This document shows positions 24,577 through 32,490 of a stretch of DNA of 64,000 bases, one piece after another (position 1 is the first letter of the stretch; each line of letters opens with the position of its first letter). The DNA is from Amycolatopsis methanolica 239. GTDB lineage: Bacteria > Actinomycetota > Actinomycetes > Mycobacteriales > Pseudonocardiaceae. The position numbers and the translations under genes are program-made. The stretch lies in contig NZ_CP009110.1 of NCBI RefSeq assembly GCF_000739085.1, forward strand, positions 5,766,001-5,830,000. The letters are read 5' to 3'. The notes beneath the pieces are model-generated. The model was not told the origin of the DNA and ran no database searches. It saw nothing but the letters and a program-made list of their open reading frames with translations.

Positions 24577-25290
24577 ATGACCGAGCCCGTTTCCCAGCAG
24601 CGCCTCCGGCTCCGGGACGAGTTCCTGGACCGGGCGGCGGAGGAGTTGTTCAAATACGACGAGCGGTTGCGCGGGCTCGACCTGCAGGTCCGCTTCGACC
24701 GCGGCGTGGCACACCTGACCGGCGAGGTCGGCGAACGCGCGCACCTGGACACCGCACGTGAGCTGATCGGGTGGCTGGACGGGGTGTTCGGGGTGTGGGA
24801 CCGCGTGCGGGTCGGCGGGCGGGACCCGCTGATCCTCGACCTGGGCTGCGGCAGCCAGAAGCAGTACCCGGGCAACCTCGGCGTGGACCTGATGGCCACC
24901 GGCGAGGTGGACGTGGTCGCCGACCTGTCCGGGCCGCTGCCGTTCGCGGACTCGTGCGCGGACCGGGTGTTCCTGGTGCACATCCTGGAGCACCTGATCG
25001 ATTTCCTGCCGCTGGTGGACGAGGTGCACCGCGTGCTGCGCCCGGACGGCATCGCGTACGTGCTGTCGCCGTGGTGGCGTTATGTGAACGCGGTGGCCGA
25101 CCCGACGCACGTGCGGATGCTGGACGTGCAGACGATCAAGGGCATCTGCCGCAGGCCGGGCTCGTCGCGCACCTGGTTCCCCCTGCACGCGGACTGCGAC
25201 GGGGCCAGCATCTTCGCCGAGCTGCGGCCGGTCAAGGACGGTTCCGCGGAGGCGCCAGGCGCGCCGCACCTCGCCCGGTTCTTCGACTAG
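24577..25290 (+). CDS. BON-like domain fused to SAM-dependent methyltransferase
   Basis: A 237-residue protein. Residues about 30-80 (VRFDRGVAHLTGEVGERAHL, then VFGVWDRVRVGG) look like a BON domain, which usually binds membranes or surface polymers. Residues about 85-235 form a class I methyltransferase (LILDLGCGSQKQYPGNLGVD, DRVFLVHILEHLIDF, EVHRVLRPDG). The gene lies 5 bp after GT2 in the heptose operon, so a surface glycan or a lipid-linked sugar is a likely substrate. A GTG at 24568 is an alternative start. The BON call is weaker than the methyltransferase call. Confidence 0.82.
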   Translation: MTEPVSQQRLRLRDEFLDRAAEELFKYDERLRGLDLQVRFDRGVAHLTGEVGERAHLDTARELIGWLDGVFGVWDRVRVGGRDPLILDLGCGSQKQYPGNLGVDLMATGEVDVVADLSGPLPFADSCADRVFLVHILEHLIDFLPLVDEVHRVLRPDGIAYVLSPWWRYVNAVADPTHVRMLDVQTIKGICRRPGSSRTWFPLHADCDGASIFAELRPVKDGSAEAPGAPHLARFFD

Positions 25291-25339
25291 TGACCTGACA
25301 CGCACCTGCGCGGTCCCGGCAACGGGGGTGAAACACGGG

Positions 25340-25516
25340 ATGCATACCGTGAATCGCATGACGACCCACCGGATTCCGGCCGGCGCCATCAACCTGTGGC
25401 CGGAGCAGCCCGAGAGCACGACCCGGACAGGCGGCACGGAGAACCGCGGCCTGGTGTGGTCGGCGCTCTGGCAGCACGACGAGACCGAGCCGCCCGCCGC
25501 CGACGCGCAGTCCTAA
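25340..25516 (+). CDS. Small hypothetical protein
   Basis: A 58-residue protein beginning MHTVNRMTTHRIPAGAINLW and containing GGTENRGLVWSALWQHDETE. The ATG at 25340 is preceded by GGGGGTGA; a later ATG at 25361 is possible. No family recognised. It ends overlapping the convergent phosphotransferase gene by 4 bp. Codon bias supports translation. Confidence 0.5.
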   Translation: MHTVNRMTTHRIPAGAINLWPEQPESTTRTGGTENRGLVWSALWQHDETEPPAADAQS

Positions 25517-26364
25517 GCCGCGAGGCCGAGCCGCGTCAGGTACGCGGACAGCTCCGGTGGCGTGTGGAACGCGCTGCGGATCGCCAGTGAGGCGTCGCAG
25601 CCGAAGGCGATTTCATCCCTGCCGACGGCGTGACCTTCGGCGCGGAGGCCGTCCTGGCAGGCGTCGACGACCAGTTCCCGCAACACGGGCAGGGCGGCGA
25701 CCGGCAGCTCACCCTCGTCGGCCAGTCCGACGAGGAGCTCGCCCAGGCCGGAGCCGACCGGGAGCGGGCACTGCCAGCAGACGTCGATCACCACGAACGT
25801 GTCCGGTTCGTCGCGCGGGACCAGGAGGTTCTGCGGGCAGGCGTCGTGGTGCCCCGTGGTCTGCGGCAGGGCGTCGAGACGGTCGAGCAGGTCCGGCACC
25901 CCTCGCGCGAGCGTGCGCTGGTCGTCGCGGGTGATGGCGTCCGCGTGGATCCTGCCTTCGGCGAGGATCCGGAGCGCCGGCCCGGGGGCGCCGCCGAACC
26001 GCCGCCCGGCCCAGCGGCCGAGCAGGTACGCGGCGTGCTCTAACCGCGGCGGGTCCCGGGGGAGGTCCGTGCACCGGACGTCCTCCAGCCACATGGCCAC
26101 GCGGTCGTCACCCAGCTCGTCGATGCGGAAGACGGCGGGTGTGCGCAGGCCGGGCGGCAGCTCGAAGCCGGACCGGAGGAAGTCCGCTTCGCCGCGCCAG
26201 GGGAACTCGCGCGCGAACCGCTCGCGGAGTTCTCGCGGCACGGTCGCGAACACCGCGGAATGCCGGGGGGCCTGGAGGATCTTGACGAACGCCGACTGTG
26301 GCCCGGTGACGCCGTAGACCGCGGCCGTGGATGGCGCGGTAAGCGTAAACCGCACCGGCACCAT
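25513..26364 (-). CDS. Aminoglycoside phosphotransferase-fold (APH) family protein
   Basis: A 283-residue protein with an APH-like kinase fold: an N-lobe (SAFVKILQAPRHS), TGHHDACPQNLLVPRDE (Brenner motif HxDxxxxN) and FVVIDVCWQCPLPVGSGLGE in the metal-binding strand. The substrate need not be an antibiotic; many actinobacterial members are of unknown role. The ATG at 26364 gives the expected N-lobe; the frame continues upstream into duplicated sequence from the neighbouring marR gene and is not taken as coding. Confidence 0.8.
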   Translation of the reverse strand: MVPVRFTLTAPSTAAVYGVTGPQSAFVKILQAPRHSAVFATVPRELRERFAREFPWRGEADFLRSGFELPPGLRTPAVFRIDELGDDRVAMWLEDVRCTDLPRDPPRLEHAAYLLGRWAGRRFGGAPGPALRILAEGRIHADAITRDDQRTLARGVPDLLDRLDALPQTTGHHDACPQNLLVPRDEPDTFVVIDVCWQCPLPVGSGLGELLVGLADEGELPVAALPVLRELVVDACQDGLRAEGHAVGRDEIAFGCDASLAIRSAFHTPPELSAYLTRLGLAA

Positions 26365-26440
26365 GCGAGTCGGCTGGCCCGCACCCACTCGACCACGATG
26401 CAAGTCCGCGGCCGGCCGCCGCCGCCTCGTTTCTCTTGGC

Positions 26441-26636
26441 AGCGCCGCCTCAGCGGTAGGGAGTTTCTTCAGCGTCGCCCGCAACTGCGCCATCCCGCAC
26501 GCCGCCCCCGCCCGGCCACGGCGCGCACCAGCAGCCCGCCGCCGCCGCAGAGCTCCTCGTAACAGCGCCGCCTCAGCGGTAGGGATCCGTGATCTCACAA
26601 AGCTTCTTCAGCGTCGCCCGCAGCTGCGTCATCCGG
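26441..26636. repeat. Duplicated 3' end of the marR gene
   Basis: AGCGCCGCCTCAGCGGTAGG occurs at 26441-26460 and again at about 26563-26582. In each case it is followed by CTTCTTCAGCGTCGCCCGCA and a short diverged string. The second copy is the true end of marR; the first is a decayed tandem duplicate about 120 bp away, shortened by roughly 17 bp after the first block. Confidence 0.75.
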
Positions 26637-26992
26637 CGTTTGCCCACGTGCTGCTCCCACTCCGCCTCGATGCGGGCGATCTCCGCTTCCGCGATGGGCG
26701 CCGCCTCGCGGGCTTTGTCCGTGGCGTGGATCAGGCGCGCGCGGCCGTCCCGCGGGTCCGGCACCCGCTGCACGTAGCCGGCCTTCTCCAGCTGGTCGAC
26801 CAGGAACCCGGCGGTCTGCTTCGTCACCTGCGCCGCCTCGGCCAGCTCGGTCAGCCTGCTGCCGCCCGGGTTGATCCGCTGCAGCAGCCGCGCCTGCGCG
26901 AGCGTCACCTCGAACCCGGCGGCGCGGATCGCGTCCATCACCCGGTTCTCCAGGTGCCGGTACGGGATGTAGAGCAGCAGTCCGGTGTTCAC
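26573..26992 (-). CDS. MarR-family transcriptional regulator
   Basis: A 139-residue winged-helix regulator: LTLAQARLLQRINPGGSRLT, the recognition region AAQVTKQTAGFLVDQLEKAG and the wing VQRVPDPRDGRARLIHAT. The GTG start at 26992 follows AAGGAG. It is divergent from the DinB/maleylpyruvate-isomerase-like gene at 27068 across 75 bp that hold paired direct repeats, so it probably represses that gene and itself. Confidence 0.92.
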   Translation of the reverse strand: MNTGLLLYIPYRHLENRVMDAIRAAGFEVTLAQARLLQRINPGGSRLTELAEAAQVTKQTAGFLVDQLEKAGYVQRVPDPRDGRARLIHATDKAREAAPIAEAEIARIEAEWEQHVGKRRMTQLRATLKKLCEITDPYR

Positions 26993-27001
26993 GCCCGCTC
27001 C

Positions 27002-27038
27002 TTGACGATAGTCAGAGGACTTGCCTAAACTAGTCAGA
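27002..27038 (+). promoter_or_regulatory. Promoter with paired MarR operator-like repeats
   Basis: TTGACG (27002-27007) and TAAACT (27026-27031), 18 bp apart, form a good promoter for the gene at 27068. TAGTCAGA occurs at 27009-27016 and again at 27031-27038, exactly 22 bp (two helical turns) apart. The first copy is in the spacer and the second covers the -10 edge. This arrangement fits repression by the divergent MarR protein. Confidence 0.55.
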
Positions 27039-27067
27039 ATATCTTACCACTTTCGGGCGAGGTTCCC

Positions 27068-27673
27068 ATGGAACAGAACGACAAGTGGCTGGCGATCGAC
27101 GCGGAACGCACGCGGATCGCCGACCTCTACGAGACCCTCACCGACGTCGAGCGGACGTACCCGTCGCTGTGCGACGGCTGGACGGTCCACGACGTCGCGA
27201 CGCACCTCGCGCTGGCGCCGCACGTCGGGTTCGGCACCGTCCTCAAGGCGGCGCTGCGGGCGCGCGGGAACTTCAACCGCATGGTCTACGACCTGACCAA
27301 ACGGGAGTCGGCCCGGCGCTCACCACCGGAGGTCGTGGAACTGCTCCGCACGGCGGTCGGCGTGCGCCGTCTCGCGCCGCGGCAGAGTCTCGACAACGCG
27401 TTGATGGACGTGCACGTCCACGCGCAGGACATCGCGATGCCGCTCGGCAGGCAGCTGCCGATGCCGACAGAGGCAGCGGTCGCGTCCGCGAACCACCTGT
27501 GGGAGATCGGCTTCCCGTTCCACGCCCGCAAACGCCTGGCCGGTCACCGTCTGATCGCGACGGACGCCGACTGGCACGCTGGCGAGGGCACGGAGGTCCG
27601 CGGCCCGATCCAGGCCCTGGTCATGCTGCTGGCCGGCCGCACCGCGACCATCCCCCAGCTGACCGGGATCTAG
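27068..27673 (+). CDS. Maleylpyruvate isomerase-fold (DinB-like) protein, putative mycothiol-dependent enzyme
   Basis: A 201-residue DinB-fold protein: SLCDGWTVHDVATHLALAPH supplies the first metal histidine, and DVHVHAQDIAMPLGRQLPMP supplies the others. Family members use mycothiol or another thiol with a metal ion for isomerisation or detoxification. The MarR gene next to it suggests induction by a small toxic compound. It overlaps the convergent DUF4383 gene by 4 bp. Confidence 0.85.
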   Translation: MEQNDKWLAIDAERTRIADLYETLTDVERTYPSLCDGWTVHDVATHLALAPHVGFGTVLKAALRARGNFNRMVYDLTKRESARRSPPEVVELLRTAVGVRRLAPRQSLDNALMDVHVHAQDIAMPLGRQLPMPTEAAVASANHLWEIGFPFHARKRLAGHRLIATDADWHAGEGTEVRGPIQALVMLLAGRTATIPQLTGI

Positions 27674-28131
27674 ACCGTGCGGTTCTCTCGCGCGCGCTCC
27701 ACGCCGGTGAGACCCCAGCCCACGGCGATCATGCCGACGCCAAGGCCGAGGTGCAGCCAGTTGTCGGCGTTGTTCACAGGCACGAAGTTGGCGCCGCTGC
27801 CCTGGTCGATGACCAGTCCATAGACCCACAGCAGCAGGTAGACGAAGCCACCCAGCACGAGGAACCCGCGGGCGCCGACCGGGGTGCGGGCCAGCGCGAG
27901 ACCCACGATGCCGAACAGCAGGTGCACGATGTTGTGCGGGATGGACACCGCGAAGACCCCGAGCAACATCGCGCCGGAGTGGTGGCCGGCGAAGGTGAGG
28001 TCGCCGTAGTTCGTGGTGATCCCCGGGATGAACCCGAGGATCCCGACGAGCAGGAACACGGCGGCGACGATGGTGGCCGCGGTCTGCACGGGCCTGCGGA
28101 CCCTGGTCGCGGTTGCGAAACTCCCGGTCAT
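27670..28131 (-). CDS. DUF4383 membrane protein
   Basis: A 153-residue protein with four predicted membrane helices (AATIVAAVFLLVGILGFIPG, NIVHLLFGIVGLALA, FLVLGGFVYLLLWVYGLVI, WLHLGLGVGMIAVGWGL). The pattern GFIPGITTNYGDLTFAG and PHNIVHLLFGIVGLALAR is that of DUF4383, a family common in actinobacteria and of unknown function. The ATG at 28131 gives the normal length. Confidence 0.88.
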   Translation of the reverse strand: MTGSFATATRVRRPVQTAATIVAAVFLLVGILGFIPGITTNYGDLTFAGHHSGAMLLGVFAVSIPHNIVHLLFGIVGLALARTPVGARGFLVLGGFVYLLLWVYGLVIDQGSGANFVPVNNADNWLHLGLGVGMIAVGWGLTGVERARENRTV

Positions 28132-28191
28132 GACTACTCCTCAGGGACGGATTGGCCCCCGGATAGCCCCGCCGAGCGTGGCGAAACCCGT

Positions 28192-28677
28192 TCAGGGACG
28201 GCGGCCGACGAGATTCATCGCGACGAGGCTCAGCACGACCTGGTCGTCCTGGTTGAGCAGCTCGCCACGGGTGTGGACGAGACCGCGGTCCGGCTTGGAG
28301 CGGGATGCCCGCGCCGACACGACCGTGGCACGCAGCCGCAGCGAGTCACCCGGCCGGACCGGCGCGGGCCAGCGCAGCTCGTCCACTCCCGGCGAGGCGA
28401 GGCTGGCGTTGCGGGAGAGGTAGTGGTCCGCGAACAGGCGCATCATGAGGCCCGTCGTGTGCCAGCCGCTGGCGATGAGCCCGCCGAACGGGCCGGTGCT
28501 CGCCCCCTCCGGCTGGGTGTGGATCGGCTGTGGGTCGAACTGGGCGGCGAAGTCCAGGATCTCCTTCTCGGTGACCGAGAGGTGCCCGTACTCGTAGACC
28601 GCGCCCGGCTCGTAGTCCTCGAAGAAGCGCTGGTCGATCGGCGCGGCGAAGTCCGCCTCGCTGAGGGTCATCGTCAT
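28192..28677 (-). CDS. MaoC-family (R)-hydratase-like protein
   Basis: A 161-residue hot-dog fold protein: FFEDYEPGAVYEYGHLSVTE, FDPQPIHTQPEGASTGPFGG (hydratase motif, D and H visible) and IASGWHTTGLMMRLFADHYL. It hydrates enoyl-CoA or related thioesters; the substrate is unknown. The ATG at 28677 (MTMTLSEADF) is preferred; a GTG-type extension of ten codons adds nothing conserved. Confidence 0.88.
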   Translation of the reverse strand: MTMTLSEADFAAPIDQRFFEDYEPGAVYEYGHLSVTEKEILDFAAQFDPQPIHTQPEGASTGPFGGLIASGWHTTGLMMRLFADHYLSRNASLASPGVDELRWPAPVRPGDSLRLRATVVSARASRSKPDRGLVHTRGELLNQDDQVVLSLVAMNLVGRRP

Positions 28678-28847
28678 GGCGCCAGCATCGCACGGGCCCC
28701 GCCACACACCTCGACGCGCGCCCGCCGCCCCGGCGGCGGTGGTGGCACGTTGGCCGCCGCGGGCGGCGCCTTCGCCACTACGACGGCGGCTCGCCCCTTC
28801 GCGCAGCGAGCCAACCCCCGGAGTGGGCAGTGCCCCGACGCCGCCGA

Positions 28848-29873
28848 TCAGCGCACCGAGCCGCTCAGGTTGTGTGCCGCGGCCAGAGCATCCGCCGTCT
28901 CAGCCGCCATGCGTCGCACGTCGAAATCCTGCTCGGCTTTCTCGCGGGCGGCGTGGGCGAGTTTGCGGCGCAGCGCGACGTCCGTGCTCACCCGGTCCAG
29001 CGCCGCGGCCAGTGCCGGCCCGTCGCCGGGCGGGACGATCATCGCCGCGCCCGCCAGTTCGTCCACCACCTCCCCGACCGCGGTCGTCACGCACGGCACC
29101 CCGTGCGCCATCGCCTCCAGCACCGCCAGCGACAACGTGTCCCGCCGCGACGGCAGGCAGAACACGTCGAGACCGCGCAGGAAAGCGCTCACGTCCCGCA
29201 GCCGCCCGAGCAACCGCACCGGCAGACCGCGCGCCCGCTCCGCCAGGTCCCGCCCGTCGCCGGCGACCAGCACCCGCACCGCGCGCCCCCGCCGCCGCAG
29301 CGCGGCCACGGCGGTCAGCAGGTCCGGGCCGGTCGCCCCGCCGATCGCGCCGATCACGACCGGCGTCCGGTCCGACGGCTCGACCGGCTCGGCCGGGATG
29401 TCCACACCCGGCCGGATGCGCGTCACCCGCTCGGCCGGCGTGCCCAGATCCCGCAACCTCGCCTCGACGATCCGCGACGGCGCCAGCCCACCGGCCAGCC
29501 GCCGGTAGCAGTCCCATACCGCGCTCGACTGCGGCGCGCCGCCGATCCGGTGCAGCGTCGCCACGGTCGGCGCCACCGACTCCGCGGCCTGCGCGGCGGC
29601 CAGGTTCGCACCGGCGTCGGCCAGGTTGACGTGCACGACGTCTGGCGAAAGCGCTCGCAGCGCGTTCTCGATCTGCGGGGCCCACACGCTCCGCACCGCC
29701 GACGCCACGATCTGCTTCGGCACGCGCTCCGGGAACGCGCCGGCGAGCGGCTCGCCCACGACGAGGCTCGGCGCGACCCACGACGGCAGACACCGCAGCA
29801 GCCGCCGGACGTAGACCTCCGCGCCGCCGAACGCCTCGTTGTCCACCACCAGCGCCACGTTCAGGCGTTCCAT
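28848..29873 (-). CDS. Glycosyltransferase family 4
   Basis: A 341-residue GT-B protein: VALVVDNEAFGGAEVYVRRL at the N terminus, VVHVNLADAGAN, IRPGVDIPAEP, VLVAGDGRDLAERARGL, and the donor-binding FCLPSRRDTLSLAVLEAMAH followed by GVPCVTTAVGEVVDEL. The enzyme is retaining and cytoplasmic or peripheral. The ATG at 29873 follows GAGGTGG. Its promoter must lie in the 114-bp gap that also holds a large inverted repeat, so it may be under the same control as the gene on the other side. Confidence 0.9.
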   Translation of the reverse strand: MERLNVALVVDNEAFGGAEVYVRRLLRCLPSWVAPSLVVGEPLAGAFPERVPKQIVASAVRSVWAPQIENALRALSPDVVHVNLADAGANLAAAQAAESVAPTVATLHRIGGAPQSSAVWDCYRRLAGGLAPSRIVEARLRDLGTPAERVTRIRPGVDIPAEPVEPSDRTPVVIGAIGGATGPDLLTAVAALRRRGRAVRVLVAGDGRDLAERARGLPVRLLGRLRDVSAFLRGLDVFCLPSRRDTLSLAVLEAMAHGVPCVTTAVGEVVDELAGAAMIVPPGDGPALAAALDRVSTDVALRRKLAHAAREKAEQDFDVRRMAAETADALAAAHNLSGSVR

Positions 29874-29927
29874 CGGCCACCTCACGTAGTCGGCATACCG
29901 GACACAGCTACCCGTTCCGCGATCACC

Positions 29928-29973
29928 CGACACCTACCGGTCGGTCAGACCCCTGACCGACCGGTAGGTGTCG
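29928..29973. promoter_or_regulatory. 46-bp perfect inverted repeat, probable TetR operator
   Basis: Arms of 21 bp (29928-29948 and 29953-29973) are perfectly complementary around ACCC. Each arm contains CACCTACCGGTCGGTCAG. The arms hold ACCGGT, itself a palindrome, so several dimer sites may overlap. It lies between the divergent GT4 gene (start 29873) and the FAD monooxygenase pseudogene (start about 29988), and overlaps any promoter of the latter. The TetR gene at 31041-31634 is the likely binder. Confidence 0.75.
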
Positions 29974-29987
29974 TCCGCATTGAACAC

Positions 29988-31044
29988 GTGACGTGCTGCG
30001 TCGTAGGCGGGGGTCCGGCCGGGGTGATGCTCAGCGTCCTGCTGGCCAGGGCCGGAGTCAAGGTGGCCGTGCTGGAGAAGCACCGTGACTTCCTGCGTGA
30101 CTTCCGCGGGGACACCGTTCATCCGTCCACTCTGCGCCTTCTGGACGAGCTGGGCCTGGGCCGGCTGCCTGGCCCCGAGCTGACCGCGATGCGGATGCGG
30201 GTTGCCGGGGAAACGGTGGTGGCGGCGAACGTCGGCCGTCTGCCCGGACGGCACAAGCACATCAGGATGATCCCGCAGTGGGACTTCCTCGACCTGCTGG
30301 CCGCCGCCGAGCCGCTGGACCTGCGCATGGGCACCGAGGTGACCGGTCTGCGGAGGACGGACGGCCGTGTGACCGGGGTGACCTACCGGGACTCCGACGG
30401 CGAGGGTGAACTGTCCGCGGACCTGGTGGTCGCCTGCGACGGGCGGGATTCGGTGGTGCGGCAGGCCGCCGGGTTGCGCCCCGACGAGTTCCCGCTGCCG
30501 ATGGACGTGTGGCAGGTGCGGATTCCCGCGCCCGCGGCCTCGACGGGTTCCGCGGGCGGCTCGCGGAACTGTTCGGCTGGGACGGTGAGGTGCTCGACGA
30601 GATCCGGTCGTGGGACGACGTCAAGCTGCTGGAAACCTCGATGGGCAGGCCGCCGCAGTGGCATGTGGACGGTTTGCTGTTTGCTGTGCCTCGGCGACGC
30701 CGCGCACACCATGTCACCGGTCGGCGGGGTGGGCGTGAACCTGGCGGTGCAGGACGCCGTCGCGGCCGCCCGGATCCTCGCCGGCCCGCTGTCCGCGGGC
30801 CGGGTGTCCACACAGGATCTGGCGAAGGTCCAAAAGCGACGCGAGTGGCCGACGCGGGTGGCGCAGCGGACGCAGCTGGGCGAGCACGAGATGCTGCTGA
30901 AGCCGGCGCTCGAGGGCACCCTGACCCGCGTGCCGCCCCCGCTGCGTGCGGTGCAGCGGTTCCCCGCTCCTCGCGGTGGTCGCGGCCTACCTCGGCGGGA
31001 TCGGCGTCCGGCCGGAACACACGCCGGCCTTCGCGCGGCGTTAG
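29988..31044 (+). pseudogene. FAD-dependent aromatic monooxygenase, multiply disrupted
   Basis: Three frames make one family. Frame 1: CCVVGGGPAGVMLSVLLARA, FLRDFRGDTVHPSTLRLLDE. Frame 2: RGLDGFRGRLAELFGWDGEV, SWDDVKLLE. Frame 1 again: CLGDAAHTMSPVGGVGVNLA, VQDAVAAARIL. A last frame ends LAVVAAYLGGIGVRPEHTP. Lesions: loss of about 40 codons with a shift at about 30520-30536; a 7-bp tandem duplication of TTTGCTG (30673-30686) which, when one copy is removed, restores GLLCLGDAAH; and one extra C in the run 30962-30965. It is not a working enzyme. Its TetR gene and operator still look intact. Confidence 0.88.
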
Positions 31045-31634
31045 GTGATCGCCGCCAGCACGAAGCGCTCCACCTCGTCGGCGGCCGCGTCCAGGTCCAG
31101 TTCCGGGTGCGCGAGCCAGTGCGACACCACCCCGTCGATCGCGCCGCCGATGGCCAGCGCGACCGTCGTGGTGTCGAACTCGCGCAGCTCCCCGGCGCGC
31201 TGGCCGTCCGCCAGCAGGGCGGCCAGCCCCTGCCAGCGGCCGCCGGCGTCGTGCGAGCCAGGCGCCTTGAGCTTCGTCCCGTTCGCGTCGTCGAGCAGCA
31301 CCTCGGTGATGAGCCGGACGTGCCGCCGGTGCGCCGACTGGTAGCTGATCATGGCCCGCACGTACGCGGTGATCGCGGACCTGGCGTCGGGCTGGCGGTC
31401 GACCCGGGCCCGCACGTAGTCGCCGAACTGCTCGAACACCTGCTCCAGCGCCGCCTGGGCGAGGTTCTCCTTCGACGAGAAGTGGTACAGCACCGCGGCC
31501 TTGGAGATCCCGGCCGCCTCGGCGATCGCGGACAGCGACGTGCCGCGGTAGCCCTTGGTCGAGATCAGGTCGATGGTGCACTCGATGATCTGCTCCCGGC
31601 GGGCACGCTCGGTGAAGGTCGTCCGCCGGGACAT
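31041..31634 (-). CDS. TetR-family transcriptional regulator
   Basis: A 197-residue regulator with helix-turn-helix SLSAIAEAAGISKAAVLYHF (about residues 32-52) and a TetR ligand domain ending DGVVSHWLAHPELDLDAAAD. It is convergent with the ruined monooxygenase (4-bp overlap) and is the natural regulator of the large palindrome at 29928-29973. In intact relatives such a pair usually controls aromatic hydroxylation or drug inactivation. Confidence 0.92.
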   Translation of the reverse strand: MSRRTTFTERARREQIIECTIDLISTKGYRGTSLSAIAEAAGISKAAVLYHFSSKENLAQAALEQVFEQFGDYVRARVDRQPDARSAITAYVRAMISYQSAHRRHVRLITEVLLDDANGTKLKAPGSHDAGGRWQGLAALLADGQRAGELREFDTTTVALAIGGAIDGVVSHWLAHPELDLDAAADEVERFVLAAIT

Positions 31635-31682
31635 GTCCCGATCCTAGAGGTTGCCCTCCCGGCGGCCGGGCATCCGCCCGGA

Positions 31683-32156
31683 ATGCTGTCTTCGATCCTG
31701 CGGGGCGCCGCCGCCGGGGCGGCCGGGGCCACCGCGCTGAACGCCGTGACCTACGTCGACATGGCCGTCCGCGGGCGGCCGGCGAGCTCGACCCCAGAGC
31801 AGACGGTCGAGAAGATCGCGCACCTCGTCGGCGTCGACATCGCCGGCGACGAGCAGCAGAAACAGGCACGGGAGAGTGGCATCGGCGCGCTGCTCGGGCT
31901 GCTCACCGGGACCGCGGTCGGCGCCGCTTACGGGGCTGCGCACGGCGCGGGCTGGCGGCCGGGCACGGTCACCGGCGGCGTCGCGGCGACCGGCGCCGCG
32001 CTGGTCGCCGCCAACGGGCCGATGACCGTTCTGCGCATCACCGACCCGCGCCGCTGGAGCTTCGCCGAGTGGGCCAGCGACGTGGTCCCGCACGTCGCGT
32101 ACGGCTTCGTCACCGCCGCGACCTTCGCCGCCACCGCGCGGAAACGCCGCCGCTGA
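31683..32156 (+). CDS. Hypothetical membrane-associated protein
   Basis: A 157-residue protein with glycine and alanine rich segments that can span the membrane (ILRGAAAGAAGATALNAVTY, GALLGLLTGTAVGAAYGAAH, TVTGGVAATGAALVAANGPM, VAYGFVTAATFAAT) and a basic tail ARKRRR. Conserved-looking motif WSFAEWASDVVPHVAYG. No family with known function is recognised. It is divergent from the TetR gene, 48 bp away. The ATG at 31683 was chosen because it begins the first helix. Confidence 0.7.
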   Translation: MLSSILRGAAAGAAGATALNAVTYVDMAVRGRPASSTPEQTVEKIAHLVGVDIAGDEQQKQARESGIGALLGLLTGTAVGAAYGAAHGAGWRPGTVTGGVAATGAALVAANGPMTVLRITDPRRWSFAEWASDVVPHVAYGFVTAATFAATARKRRR

Positions 32157-32229
32157 CCACCCGCGAGGGGGAGGTGTATGCGGAACGGCCAGGGGGTATC
32201 CCGGCTCAGCGCTCGATCGGGGAGGAAGC

Positions 32230-32400
32230 ATGGGCAGGCACCGCATCGACGACGCGGGGACGGACCTGAAGTGGGGCGGTCCGGCCCTCGTCACCGAAGC
32301 CAGGCACGCCGCCCGCGGCCGGCACGCGCGACCCGAAGACGAACAGGCGACGCAGCCGCTGGAAGGCGCTCTCACCGGCGAGGTCCCCGTCGCCCCCTGA
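32230..32400 (+). CDS. Small hypothetical protein, 56 residues
   Basis: ATG 32230 follows GGGGAGGAAGC, a very good ribosome site. The product begins MGRHRIDDAGTDLKWGGPAL and ends EGALTGEVPVAP. It is hydrophilic and charged, with no membrane segment. No family recognised. The strong ribosome site and codon third-position GC support it; function unknown. Confidence 0.55.
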   Translation: MGRHRIDDAGTDLKWGGPALVTEARHAARGRHARPEDEQATQPLEGALTGEVPVAP

Positions 32401-32490
32401 CGGGCGGGAAAGCGCAGGTCATGCGCGTCGCGAACGGTGCCGCCCGTTCGGGTTGATTAGTGCGAATCGGTATCGGGTACTGCTCCGGCC

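Noticed and set aside
29989-31044. Programmed frameshifting in the monooxygenase
   Set aside because: Three separate shifts, a 40-codon loss and a 7-bp tandem duplication cannot be explained by programmed recoding.
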